Shown piece by piece: positions 35,601 to 47,122 of a DNA stretch of 64,000 nucleotides (the first letter of the stretch is position 1; each line of letters starts with the position of its first letter). Location of the stretch: positions 496,831-560,830 of the forward strand of contig NW_002476569.1 in NCBI RefSeq assembly GCF_000189635.1, read 5' to 3'. Source of the stretch: Tetrahymena thermophila SB210. Its lineage: Eukaryota > Ciliophora > Oligohymenophorea > Hymenostomatida > Tetrahymenidae. The notes beneath the pieces are model-generated. The model saw only the letters and a program-made list of their open reading frames with translations. It searched no databases and was not told the origin of the DNA. The position numbers and the translations under genes are program-made.

Positions 35601-38600
35601 TATTAAATTTGAATTTATAAGATTTATGGCTCCTCCTGTTGAAAATGTTGCTTAATTTGAAATAAATTTACTTGAAGTTATTGTTAATTAGCAAGTATTA
35701 ATTATATTGCTAACAAAGAGAGCTCCTCCGTTTTACGTTAAGCATTAGTTTTAAATAAAAATACAGTTATTAATTAAAATGTTATTGCTATCTATAGCAT
35801 AGATAGATCCTCCTATTCCTTTCGAGTTAATGTTGTTTTTAAAAGTACTATTAGAAATGGAAGTTAAATTGCATTGTTTAAAAATAATTATAGATGAGTA
35901 ATGATTACTTTTAACTTATATATTTTCAACTTCAATGTCACTTATTTCTAAATTATTTAAATCTATAAATTATATTAGTGAAATGCTTTTTTAGATGTTT
36001 GAATTCAAAAACTTGCAAGATTAAATTATAGCTAATCCTTAATCTTACTATTAACTTAAAGTTAAAATAGAAATTTCATTGTTTATAGAATATATTTAGT
36101 TAGCTATTACATCCTTAAAATCATTTACTAAAAATAGTATTAAATCTTCTTCATCATTTTCAGCTTATATATTTTATAGATTTATTTTCTTGATGGATAC
36201 TATAGATGCAGTTATAGAAAATAAGCTATTTTTAACCTATAAATTGCCAATTTATAAATTTTCTATAAAAGTAGAAACTTTTACTGTTAAATATGATTAA
36301 ATATCAATTGATTAATTAATATTAATATTTTTCAAATAAAATTCATTACTAATCTCTTACATTTCATCAGTTTAGAAAGACCTTATATTAAATAATTATA
36401 ATTATGAGCTATAATCTACAAAAATATTTTATACAGAAGAATAAATTGAACCTTGAATATTTATTATTTAAGAATTATAAACATTGTTTATTAAAATATT
36501 TGATAGAGTTACATTGTTAAGAAGCATTATTTAAAACAGATTTATTTGTGATGCTTATTTTATTGTAATATTAGATACTACAATTGAATTGCTATTATTT
36601 ATTAAAAACACATCGCTAAAAGATGCATTAAAGATCGATACGTTATTTATTACTATTTGTTAATTATTTTAGAAGTTAAAAGCATAGTTTATCCCAGAAA
36701 TGTTTTCAATTAAAATATTTTCTATAAAAACTTAATTGCAATTCATTATAATTATTTGGTTTTAACTCTAATTTTTATCATCTACCCTAAGTTTAATATT
36801 CTATAAAAATACTTTGTTGATATTTTATATTAAAAATTATTTTTAAACTTCTAAATTAATGTCGTAGATTTATAAAATGCCAAAAAAGTTGAATTCACTT
36901 ATGTAAACGGAATCAATGACGATCAAATACATCTTTCTAATAATTAAATTAACAATATTTTAAAATTTCATTTAATCTTGAGTGCAATAAATTATATTAT
37001 CCTCAGAATTAGATTCAATTACTAAAGAAACTGGGTAATCTGGGTAATAAAGTACATCTTATTATAAGATACTTTAAATAAATTAATTATTTTAATATTA
37101 TATTTAAATTAAATTAAGTATACTAAAGCTTTAGTATGCTTAATTAATAATATGATTTAATTTTATTATATTAAAGACATTATCAGAAGGTTTATTTTAA
37201 TAATTTAATTATACTGAGCATAATTAGTTAAAAGCTAAAGGAATTATTAAGTATTCAATACTTTAATAGGTAGAAAGTAATATTTAAAGCTCCACTTAAA
37301 AATTAGAATCATAAATAACATTTAAATTTTGGAGAATTGATTAAGTTTATCTTACCTCTTTAATTAATAAGTAAGGATTGTATTATTAGTTAATTTGAAT
37401 AATTTTAAGTCTGTCTTTTTATATTATAATAAAGTATTAATTGTAATTTAAATTAATTATATTCATAACTTCCTTAATACCATAGTTGATGATGGGAAAT
37501 TGTTATTAAAAGCTCAGTCCATTATAAATTATAATATCGTTAGGGCATACTGAGTAGATAAAATCATCATCATATGTGATAATAGCTTATTTAAGGCAAG
37601 CATTTTTAATTTTGCTAATTAATTTTAATGCGAAGTTGTATATTTGTGTTTCTCCTTTGTTGGTTATTATATAAATTAGCTTCCTAAAAGGATCATTCAC
37701 TACATTTGTTATTTTAGTAAACTTAAGAATTTAACTTTATAATATTGTTTAGTTTTAGGCATTAATAACTAAAATTTAATAATCTAGTCCCTAATTAGTT
37801 ATAGCACAAAATAAATTGTTATTATTAATATCATTATTATTTTATTTTTCTTCAAATTCAAATGGTACTTTCCACCAACTGAACTTATAATCTGTGAATT
37901 ATTTTTATTACATTTTGAAAACAAATTTAATCAAATTATTACTTTCAAAAGCAATTTAATTCAACTTATTTATCGATATATCAAATATATTTATGGCATT
38001 ATCAGAAGAAATTAAGATATAATTATTACAGATTAAAGCTTATGAAGTATAAGATTAAGTAAGATTAATCAAATTAACTTCTTTAAGATCATTATTTTAT
38101 AAATCAACGTAGCTTAACTGATTGTTTTGTTCATATAATAAATATAATTTATTTCTAATTTAATCAAAAAAATAATTATCTGGTAGACTCCATAACTTTA
38201 TTCTTTGACTTAAATTTATCTTTTAGTTGATCAAATCAACATAAACAATGTTTAATTATTAGTGCTAAATAAATATTAATTTATTTTCATCTATTAGTAT
38301 AGGTTGGGTAAAGTATGGATAAATATTATAAAGCTCTGATTCAAGCAATAAACTATCAACGAGTTATTCATCTTTATATAAATTCAAAGATAAATTAACA
38401 ATACTGTAATAAACTTAATAATTATCATTCAAAATAATTGTTTGAATATTTTAATAATAGAGTAAGTTTGTTTCACTAGAATACAATACTTCAGTTAAAT
38501 CAAATGCTATGATCTATTTTTAAGTTAAAACAATAAGAATTGATTGCAAATTATTCAAATATAAGTTTTATATTGCAGAATTAATTTGTTAATAGCCAAC

Positions 38601-41600
38601 AGAAAAACTTTCAATAAACTACATAGTTGGATATTAAAAGAATGATATAACTATATCTGAATAAATTATCACTATCTTTTTATCTTTATCCATAAATAGT
38701 CCTTTAGCATTTTAAAAATCAGTATTAAATGTTTAAAAAGTGCCTAATTAATAATTTATAATATATATCATTGGAGTATAATCTATAACAATTATATTAG
38801 CATCCTTCTCATAATAATAAGATGAATCTTTTGCAAATTCGCTAATAGTTTGGTATGTAAAAAAGTTACTATTAATAGGAATACTAACTGCATAAATAAC
38901 TTAAGTTGCTCCAGTTATAGCTACCAAAATGTTATTTTGAATATCATAATTTATTTTAGTGTTATTAAATCTATATTCAAATAAATATGTTGAATCTGAA
39001 TAGCTACCTAATTAAAAAAAGCTTTTTACTTAATCATAAAGATAAACAATCAATTGCAGGTTTATGTTTATTAAAGGAATGCTTTGTAAGTTATTTTAGA
39101 ACTAATCAAAACCAAAATCCTAATTAATTAAAAGAAATAGTTATTATTTTTATAAATGTAATATTTATTAAAAATTTCAAATTGAAAAAAATTATCAATT
39201 TTTAGCTGTATATATATTTGTAAAAAGATTAAATTCATGGCTATTTTATTGAAGAATTATGATATTAGAATCATTTATTCTTAAAATTTTTAATTTATAA
39301 AATTAATATTTTCAATAAGTGAGATCTTTATTTGTATATATTTTGAGATACATTCATTAAAAAGGGTCATATTTTACATATAAAGGCAAATCACTAAAAA
39401 TATTATTTTAATTGTAATTAACCTATTTGAGGGGGGGAGGGTAGCCCAATGGAATAAAATTTATGGGTGTAGTATCCACATGACAATCCCTTAGAAATTT
39501 TAAAAAATGAATGCAGTCCCATTGGGCAGGCGACCCCCCCAACCTATTAATAAAGGTATTGGCAAAAAAAGCTTTAGACTTTATATAATATGTTCATAAC
39601 CCATGGATGAAATAAAAGAAAATTTATATCTGTTATCTTAGTGTTTATTGACAGTATTAGCTAGATAGGATTTTATTTATCCCTAGTTTTTGATTTGGGT
39701 TAGTTATTTAATAGCATAAAATCATAAGCATTATAATAAAAAATAAAATATTAAAATCATTTGTGCAATTGTATTAATAATTATTTGAAAATATTAGTTT
39801 TAATCATTTTATTTTTGAATATTTTATTTTAAATATGTTAGAAAAAATAATTATTAATTTAACTCAATTTTTTTTAACATATTTATACATTTGAAAGTTT
39901 TAACACACAATAATTAAATGTGGGAATTTTCCTAAAAATATAAAATTAATTAATAATCATTACTGGATTAAATGAGCTTTTGTCCTCTCCTGATACAAAA
40001 TCAAATATTTTAACTTACGGATAATAAACTATTACAAGTTTTTGGTCACATTAGAGATAAAATTTCAAATCTGAGTAAGATTACAAAAAACTAATATTGA
40101 TTTATTTTGAAATTCTATTATTAATCTATTTTAATAAATTATTTTAAGAAAATATTTAAAATGAATAAAAATATTTACCGAGACTGAATAAAGAATTAAG
40201 TTTACTGTCTTAACTATTACTATATTTTAATCTTTGCAGACCTAATATTCAATAATTTCAGAATCTAATGAAGATATCATTTAAATTTTAGAGGTTTGCT
40301 TATAATTAAATACATATATTGTGCTATTATTTATCCATATAAAGCTATGCTCATCCCAATCAAGCATGGTTATCATAAGATCAAATTTAAAATCTAATTG
40401 AATTTAAACAAATTCTTAGATTAACTTAGTAGCATCATATATTATTAGATTATTAGAGTTACTATCATAAATAACTATTTTATTCTATTCAATTATCATA
40501 TCTTATATGGATTATGTTTCTGTCAAGTTTAGTGTGCTAAAAGGATGATTAAATAAATTAATATGCCAATAGATACCATTCTATGACTCAAATATATCAA
40601 ATTAGGTGTCATCATCTATTTTTTAATTTCCTAAATAAATATTATCTTCCTATTAGCTTTTAATAACTATCATATTATCTGTATCAATAATATTTTATGA
40701 TTTTTTTATGAAGGAACTACTTTCAAAAATATAGAAATTAACTTATTGTTTACGATATTTATATAAATCTGAATTAGCATTAATGTAAAAGATCTTTTTC
40801 AATTGCATATCAAATTTATAAAATTAGTTTTGATTGAAATAGAAAACATACTGTTCACTATAAACTAAATCTAAAAAACTTGTATTTAAAAATGGATATT
40901 ATATTCCAGTATTTATAACCATTTAAAATTACAAGTTGTATGAATATATGTAAATGCTTGAGTAATAAAATATAAATATCTCTCCTGTCTTTTAGTAAAT
41001 AATAGATTTACACATTAATGGAGTAATTTAAAGGGTTTCTAATTTATATATAAACTATTTTTTACTTAATGAAAATGGTTAATATTACTAATTTGAAGTT
41101 ATGGAGATATATATTAAGTCGTTTAAAGCTATCAATGGTTAATATTAGTTATTAGTTATCCAAAAATTTACTATGGTTTATTATCCAAAATTAAAAACCT
41201 GCTCAACTTTAATAAATTATAAATCAATTAAGTACATATTATTTTCAAGTTAATTATTTAATGCAACATATGCTAAGTAATCATCATTTATAATGATAAA
41301 ATTGTCTAATGAAAATTAATAATCTTGGATGTTTTAAATGAGCTATTTACCTAAAGACAAATCAAATATTTGAGGAATGTTTTAGATTATTAATAAATTT
41401 CTCTTTTCTATGTAATAAAAGTTGCTAAAATTATCAGAATTATTATAATGATAAGTATAAAATAAAACTTATTAATAATTTGAAATGTCAATAATATATT
41501 CATTCACACTCTGATTGACTATTTTACTTAATATGAAATATTTATTATTTATCAAATTTATGTTATCATATTTTGTAAATGAATCATTCAAAAAGAATTG

Positions 41601-43560
41601 AACGAATCTTGTATTTAGTCTTGAGAATTTTTATAGGTTTTATAAATCATATTTTATTTTTTAAACTCCAAATACCTATTGTATGATATTTTAGTTTCTG
41701 TCAAGAATATAAAATGAATTGTTTTTATTTTAACTGTCAATACTGAAAATGTTTTAATTTTAATTTGGATTTGAATTCTTGTCATAGTAATTTTATAAAT
41801 ATTATTGAGGATCTAAATATTTAATTGTATATGTTTAATCTGATGAGTTAAATTATATCCTAATCTACTAAAAAAATTAAGCATTTATATTTATACTTTA
41901 AGATAAAAATATATCTAAAATACTATCCTCCTAAAAAATAATATTAGTGATAGTCGTCAGACTAGTTATTAAAGTAGAATTTATAGTTATAGTCAATAGA
42001 CTTGTTAAATTTGTTTATTCTTGATCAAATTTATTTAAGTAATCTGTCAAATTAATTATTTTCAATTATTCTGATATCCAAATTATAAAAGTAGAATTAT
42101 TTTTTTCATTTTCATATATTTAAAATGAATCTAATTTAGGAGCTGTTATAGTTATAGTTCGTATAATTTTATCAAATGAACCACTTAAAATCACCAAAGT
42201 TAAATTATTATTTGATGTATCATACTGAATAATTGAATTCAGTAAATAACTATATTAAATATTATTTTCAAATTTAATATCTTATGAATCTATTTACTAT
42301 GAATTAACTAAAAATTAATCCTAAAATGCAAGTTTTTTTACTTATGTTTGAGTAAAATTTGAGAATTTCACAATTATAAAGTTACTTTTTTAAAAGATGA
42401 TTTCAAATGTCTCGGGTAAAAGCAAGTCAAAATCATTATCCTAAAATAGCAAAGATCTATCTTCATTAAGATTAATAGACTTTTTTTAATTAATTAAAAT
42501 AAGGTAAATTAATAAATTAGATAAAATTTATATGTCATAATTAATTTACTATGAAATTTGTAATACTAATTTGTATATAATATACAGTCTTTGAATTTAA
42601 TGTAATTTAAAACATTCTGATAGGATTGAAAAGGATAGAGCATTAACTTAATACAGAATAGGTTTATACATCAAAACATTGAATAACAGCGTTATTATTC
42701 TAAGAGAAAAAGATAATTTAATTTACTTTATCAATGTAAAAAATATTATAGTCCTCACTCAATCCATACTGCTCAAAAACTAACTATTAAATAGTAAAAT
42801 CAAATAATACTAATTTTCTCCCTGCCAAGCACCCAGCTAATGTTCCTATAATAAAACTGACTTCTTAAATTTCTTAGCTATTGTTCATATATTAATCTTC
42901 GTAATTATCAATATTCTGAAGAATTTGAGTAATGATAATTTTCCAATCTTAATCAGCTAAAGAAAATGTGCATTTGTTAGCTCTAATTAAATATTGGTTT
43001 TATTGGATTAGCTCAACTTGTTTCACTTTCTAATCTAGTTTAGAATTGAGGTTATTATAAGCTTGTTCACATTATACTGTTTTTTAGCATTATTTTAGAT
43101 TATAATTTTGATAATATGACGAAGGGCAGCTTTAATAGCATTAACTTTAATCATTAAGAATCAAAACAAATTCTACTTATGATTAGCAAGCATTTTATTT
43201 CAAGATACATGAATTTGTATAAAAGTCGTATTCTAAGCTTTCAATACATTTATTGCATGAGTAAGAATAATCACATTCTAAGCAACCTTGTATGAAACAC
43301 TTATCACATTATTGATAATTATTTACAAATTCTCCATTTTAGCAATTTTAAACGCAATTTGAGTTGCTTATATAGCTTTTTATGAAACCATCTGAGCACG
43401 TTAAGCATGAATTTTAATTTGTATTATAACAAATTGAGCAAGAGCTATCGCATTAAAGGCATTACTATCTAACAGAGTCATAGATTTCATTCCTTTGACA
43501 TTAGGCAACTATCATATTAATTGTTATTGCAAGTACTAGATAGTAATAGAACATTTACAT
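32683..43560 (-). CDS. Giant Cys-rich/beta-helix multi-pass surface protein, copy A (intact)
   Basis: Likely cell-surface protein; role unknown. Seven predicted exons: 42550-43560, 40179-42479, 39964-40125, 34725-39119, 33579-34613, 32882-33527 and 32683-32828. They sum to 9,696 bases, 3,231 residues plus TGA, with all phases matching. Residues 1-20 are a signal peptide (YYYLVLAITINMIVAQC). About 20-140 are furin-like cysteine repeats (CLQCDSSCSICYN, CLTCSDGF, CDKCFIQGCLECD). The next 1,700 residues are rich in N/I/F/Y with repeated strand-like units, perhaps a propeller or adhesive repeat. Roughly 1850-2560 is a right-handed beta-helix, with recurrent NGGALFVSN, GIGGSIYAIDSNN and IGGGIYYE turns. 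Then come cysteine modules (CELCPEGKYSLN, NIGPLCQSCDSYGEVWG) and about seven membrane helices, including LPYILYFSIPFLVLWAFF. The tail is basic and ends SSNHQIFAELADKSL. This architecture recurs in large Tetrahymena families. The 844-base third intron contains the MITE-like insert. Confidence 0.88.
39428..39540. mobile_element. 113-bp MITE-like insertion with 8-bp target duplication
   Basis: Flanked on both sides by AACCTATT (39420-39427 and 39541-39548). The ends are imperfect 22-base inverted repeats: the left arm starts GGGGGGGAGGG and ends GCCCAATGG; the right arm, as reverse complement, starts GGGGGGGTCGCC and ends GCCCAATGG, with 17 of 22 matching. It sits in the third intron of giant gene copy A. 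The homologous intron of copy B (near 53640) shows a related but empty site, TTTACCTATTAATA. Very G/C-rich ends are striking in this genome. No coding capacity, so it must have been moved by a transposase encoded elsewhere. An 8-bp duplication is typical of hAT-like and some other superfamilies. Confidence 0.82.
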
Positions 43561-44859
43561 TATTTTTTTTTACCTTGTTAATGAGTTTTTGAGTATATTT
43601 AAATTAATAGAATTCTATTTTGTTTAAAGTAATAATGATTATAAAATTTTTACTTTAATTAACAAGACCTAAATCTGATAATTTAATTATACAAAATAAC
43701 TGATTCATTTAAATAATCAAAAATAATAATATGAATGAAAAGCGATAGAACATTAACTGAAGTAAAATTTTAAAATGATAAATTTAATTTGAATTATCAA
43801 TTTATCTTAAAATTCAATCTCATTTTAAAAATAAAATTATTTATTTACTATATGTGCACATAAATTGAACAAATGAACGTGTATCAGATTATATCATATT
43901 TTCTTTATTTATAAATATTTTTTTACCCATTTATACAAAGATAAAAAAATTGTGTTAATTTTTGTCTGTAATTTCATCTATCCTCAATTTGTCAACTTTT
44001 TAATAAGATTGATTTATATTGTCAAAAATATTAATTCAGTTGAAATAAAACTATAAAATAATAGAATCTGTTATTATTTGTGTATGTAGCCTTGTAAAAG
44101 GCAGTACTTTATGGTACTATAAAATTACAGCTTTTAATTAATACCAAAAAGACTTTTTGTGCTATTATTTTTGAGCCTTAATAAATGAGGATTGATATTT
44201 ATTGTTTTTTCTTATTATTTCGAAATCTAATTAAATATTTATATATACCATATACCTTAATATATGTTTTATCAATTTTAAATATAATATGTCAAAAAAT
44301 TATATAATAAAAGGATTTCCAATTTACCGTTGGAAAAATTTTTTGAATTAATCTTGTTTTTTAGAGTTATTAAAGTAATAATAATTATTTTTCTTAAATT
44401 GCTTATTTATTAATCTAAACTACTAATTATTTACTATTTTGGTTTAATTTTCAATAATTAATTATTTATCAATTCATTTTTTCTACTTTTTCTATTTCAG
44501 ATTCAGAAACTAATCTATTGAATTTATTGTTTATATTTTTTTTGTTTGTTTGCGTTCATTGAGCTATAACTTGCTTTTAGTGAATCTAAAATTTTTTAAT
44601 ATTTTTAGTTTTTAATCCATCATAAGACTCTCTCTATTACCATATTGCTTATCATAAGTTTTTTGTTATTTTTGGTTGCTTTGTCAAATAAATATGAATT
44701 GAATTTACTCAATTTGATTTTTCTCATTTTAGAAATATGATTGCACATATTTTGTTTAAATAAGAAGCAAAATCAAAATTCAACGGTTTTCATATGTTTA
44801 TGGTTTTTAACTGGCTAATTATGTCTTCGATTGAAGGTCTGGTAATTGAAAAAAATTAT
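43561..44859. other. Upstream flank of giant gene A and spacer start
   Basis: To about 44275 this is homologous to the upstream flank of copy B (57701-58697). The conserved flanks presumably hold both promoters, but no motif can be named. From about 44470 to 44859 the minus strand shows decaying K/N/Q-rich frames that may be an untranslated tail or worn-out C-terminus of the small gene next door. Confidence 0.5.
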
Positions 44860-45493
44860 TCAGATTATGATGAAAAATTAATTGAGGTTTCTCTTAAAGT
44901 TGAAAAAAGTTTATTCATTCATGAGTAAGGATTCAACTTGCTTGGGTTTTACTTGAAATGCATAAACTCAATCAAAATAAAGATTTCCTACAGAATTAAT
45001 TACCTTGAAGATTCTTGGATTGTGTCTATTTGAATTAACAAAATTTTCTAGAAAGTGGAAAGTAGTTTTCATTTTTTAATCTTGGTTGTATATAATACTT
45101 TTAAAGTTTCTTTATTTCATACTAACCCAGTATTTGAGATTTTTTATTTTTGAAAATATCTAATTTCTCTCCTTTTAACATAATGATCAATTTTTTAATA
45201 GTGGTATCCTTCGCCTATATTTCAGGGGAATAAAAATAAATTTAGAATGATTCTGTGTTAATAACTAATTTAAGCTATTTTTTATTTAAAATTTGTCTAA
45301 AATTAGAATAGTTCTAAAATCATTTTTATAAATCAAAGGTTATTTTATGCATGTGATGACTATAGTATGAATGGTTTATGTATGATTGTTTTTGATACAA
45401 AGTTTTTGGATACAACCAATAGATGTGAAATTTTTTTATTTGAGAGAAAAATTAAGCAGTTAAGAAGTAACTATATATAAAAGCTTTGATCAT
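44860..45493 (-). pseudogene. Small two-exon gene with an in-frame TGA; product unknown
   Basis: Exons 45004-45493 and 44860-44951, separated by a 52-base GTAATT..CAAG intron, give 193 codons in one continuous frame except for a TGA at 45320-45322 (codon 58). Coding character is clear on both sides: before it MIKAFIYSYFLTAQ and INHSYYSHHMHKITFDLQK, after it FQNYSNFRQILNKK, SFQIYFYSPEIQAKD and KYYIQPRLKNENYFPLSRK. I do not recognise the family. I found no alternative intron that removes the TGA while keeping phase. It could be a gene killed by one nonsense change, a selenocysteine codon (known in ciliates), or two pieces of different origin. It lies in the spacer of the tandem duplication. Confidence 0.5.
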
Positions 45494-47122
45494 TTTTGGT
45501 GAAAACTCAGGACTGATTGTAGAATAATTAATTACTTTGTTTAAGTAAATTTAATTTTTAAATTTCCTTTTATTAAATAAGCTATTTATTTACTTATCAA
45601 AATATGTTATTTATAAATATGAAAATAATAATAAATCTATTTATATTTTAGGTTAATTTTTTCAATTACAAAATATAATAATTATTAAATATAATATATT
45701 AATTTATATTACACAAATATTTTTATATTTATTCATCCTTCTTTTTGATCACTTGTTTATCATAATCAGAAATTTATTTTATAGTCAACTAGTCTTTTTG
45801 ATTTCAGACATTTGCTATTTTCTTTCAATTATTATGGTTTATTGATATTATTATTCCTTTTAATATAAATTAGTTAATTATTATATTGTAAATCAATAAA
45901 TAAATAAAAACATTAATAATATAAAAAATAAAAATTAATCAAATAAAAAGCTATTAAATAAATTAAAAGGGTTAATAATATTGTTTAAATTCATTTTTAT
46001 ATCAAAAAATATCACAATCCAAAACAAATAAGATGTTTTTACTCAAGGCTAAGTGTCAAATTTGAGAGATGAATGCATTTTACTAAACTTGAAACTAAAT
46101 CTGAACTACCATAGTCACAAATTTAATTTTCACTTTTTATTAAATATTGAAGAAAAAATATATAGTTAATTAGTTAGTTAAAAGGAAATTATTAAGAAAA
46201 AATATGATATAATAAAAAATTATTAAATTAATTAATAATAAAAGTAAAAGTTGAAAATTAAAAAATCAGTAAAATTGGCAAACAACTAAAAAAAAAAACC
46301 AAAATGAAATTAAAAAAAGAAAAGTAAATCAAATAAAAAGTTAATAAATAAATGAAAAGAGTTTTTTTGTTTTAAACTCATTTTTATATTAAAAAATATC
46401 ATAATCCAAAACAAATAAACTGTTTTACCGAAGACCAAGTTTCAAATTTGAGAGATTAGGGCACTTTAATAAACCAAATCCTAAGCCTGATGCACCAGTT
46501 CCACCAATTTAATTTTGACTTTTTAAATAACAAAGAAAAAATAAAGAGTTAATTGATAATTAGAATGAATAAATTAAAAAAAATATGAAATTATTAGTAA
46601 TGAATTAATTTATAATAAAAGTGAAAGTTGAAAATAAAAAATAAGTAAAATTAACAAACAAAAAAAAAACCCATGAAGAATAAAAATAAACAAATAAAAA
46701 GCAAATAAATAAATTAAAAGAATTAGTTATTTAGACTTTTTTTTAAAAAATTTTATTTGATTGAAAATTTCAATAATTGCATCAAAATCTTATCATAAAA
46801 CAAATATGAGAATATTTATCAGAAAAGAATTTAAGTTGAAAATAATCAGTTTTATAGTATCTAAAAAAATTATAGACAATGCACACCTCTAATCAAGAAA
46901 TTTTAAAACAATTCTTAAAATAATAAGTTGCTCAAATAAATTAATATTTAAAATAATTTAATTATTTAAATGTAATTTTGAAGGTTAATATTTTAAATAT
47001 AAAATTTAATTAATTATATATAAATTAAATTGGAATTCATAATAAATTTTATTTAAAAAACAATATAAAATATAAATTATATAGCTAATGCTTAGATATT
47101 ACTTAAAAATTAATTCGCATAA
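45494..47122. other. Spacer between the duplicated giant genes
   Basis: AT-rich. It contains the pair of 360-390-bp direct repeats listed separately and, from about 46985, the start of duplication unit B. No gene is visible. Confidence 0.5.
45938..46690. repeat. Two tandem direct repeats of about 391 and 361 bp
   Basis: Unit 1 is about 45938-46328 and unit 2 about 46329-46690. Both begin near ATCAAATAAAAAG and share TTTTTATAT, AATCCAAAACAAATAA, CAAATTTGAGAGAT and a poly-A then CC motif near their ends, in the same order. A third partial start (AACAAATAAAAAGC) follows unit 2. Divergence between the units is considerable, so the duplication is not recent. No open frame is conserved between them. 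Confidence 0.75.

Larger units (their letters stand above)
32535..44275. repeat. Tandem duplication, unit A (about 11.7 kb)
   Basis: Colinear, same-strand similarity to 46985-58697 over the entire giant gene and several hundred bases of flank on both sides. Coding exons and many intron segments align with only scattered substitutions and small indels. Unit A has a 113-bp mobile insert that unit B lacks (39428-39540). The right edge is near 44275, where TTAATATATG-like sequence stops matching. Confidence 0.85.

Noticed and set aside
37072..37200. Candidate intron in giant gene copy A at a TTTAAAG acceptor
   Set aside because: The frame reads straight through in the ciliate code and total exon length fits only without an intron.
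44791..45030. Plus-strand open frame beginning MFMVFNWLIMSS
   Set aside because: The minus strand at the same place carries a better-supported spliced frame with phase-matched exons; the plus frame looks like its shadow.
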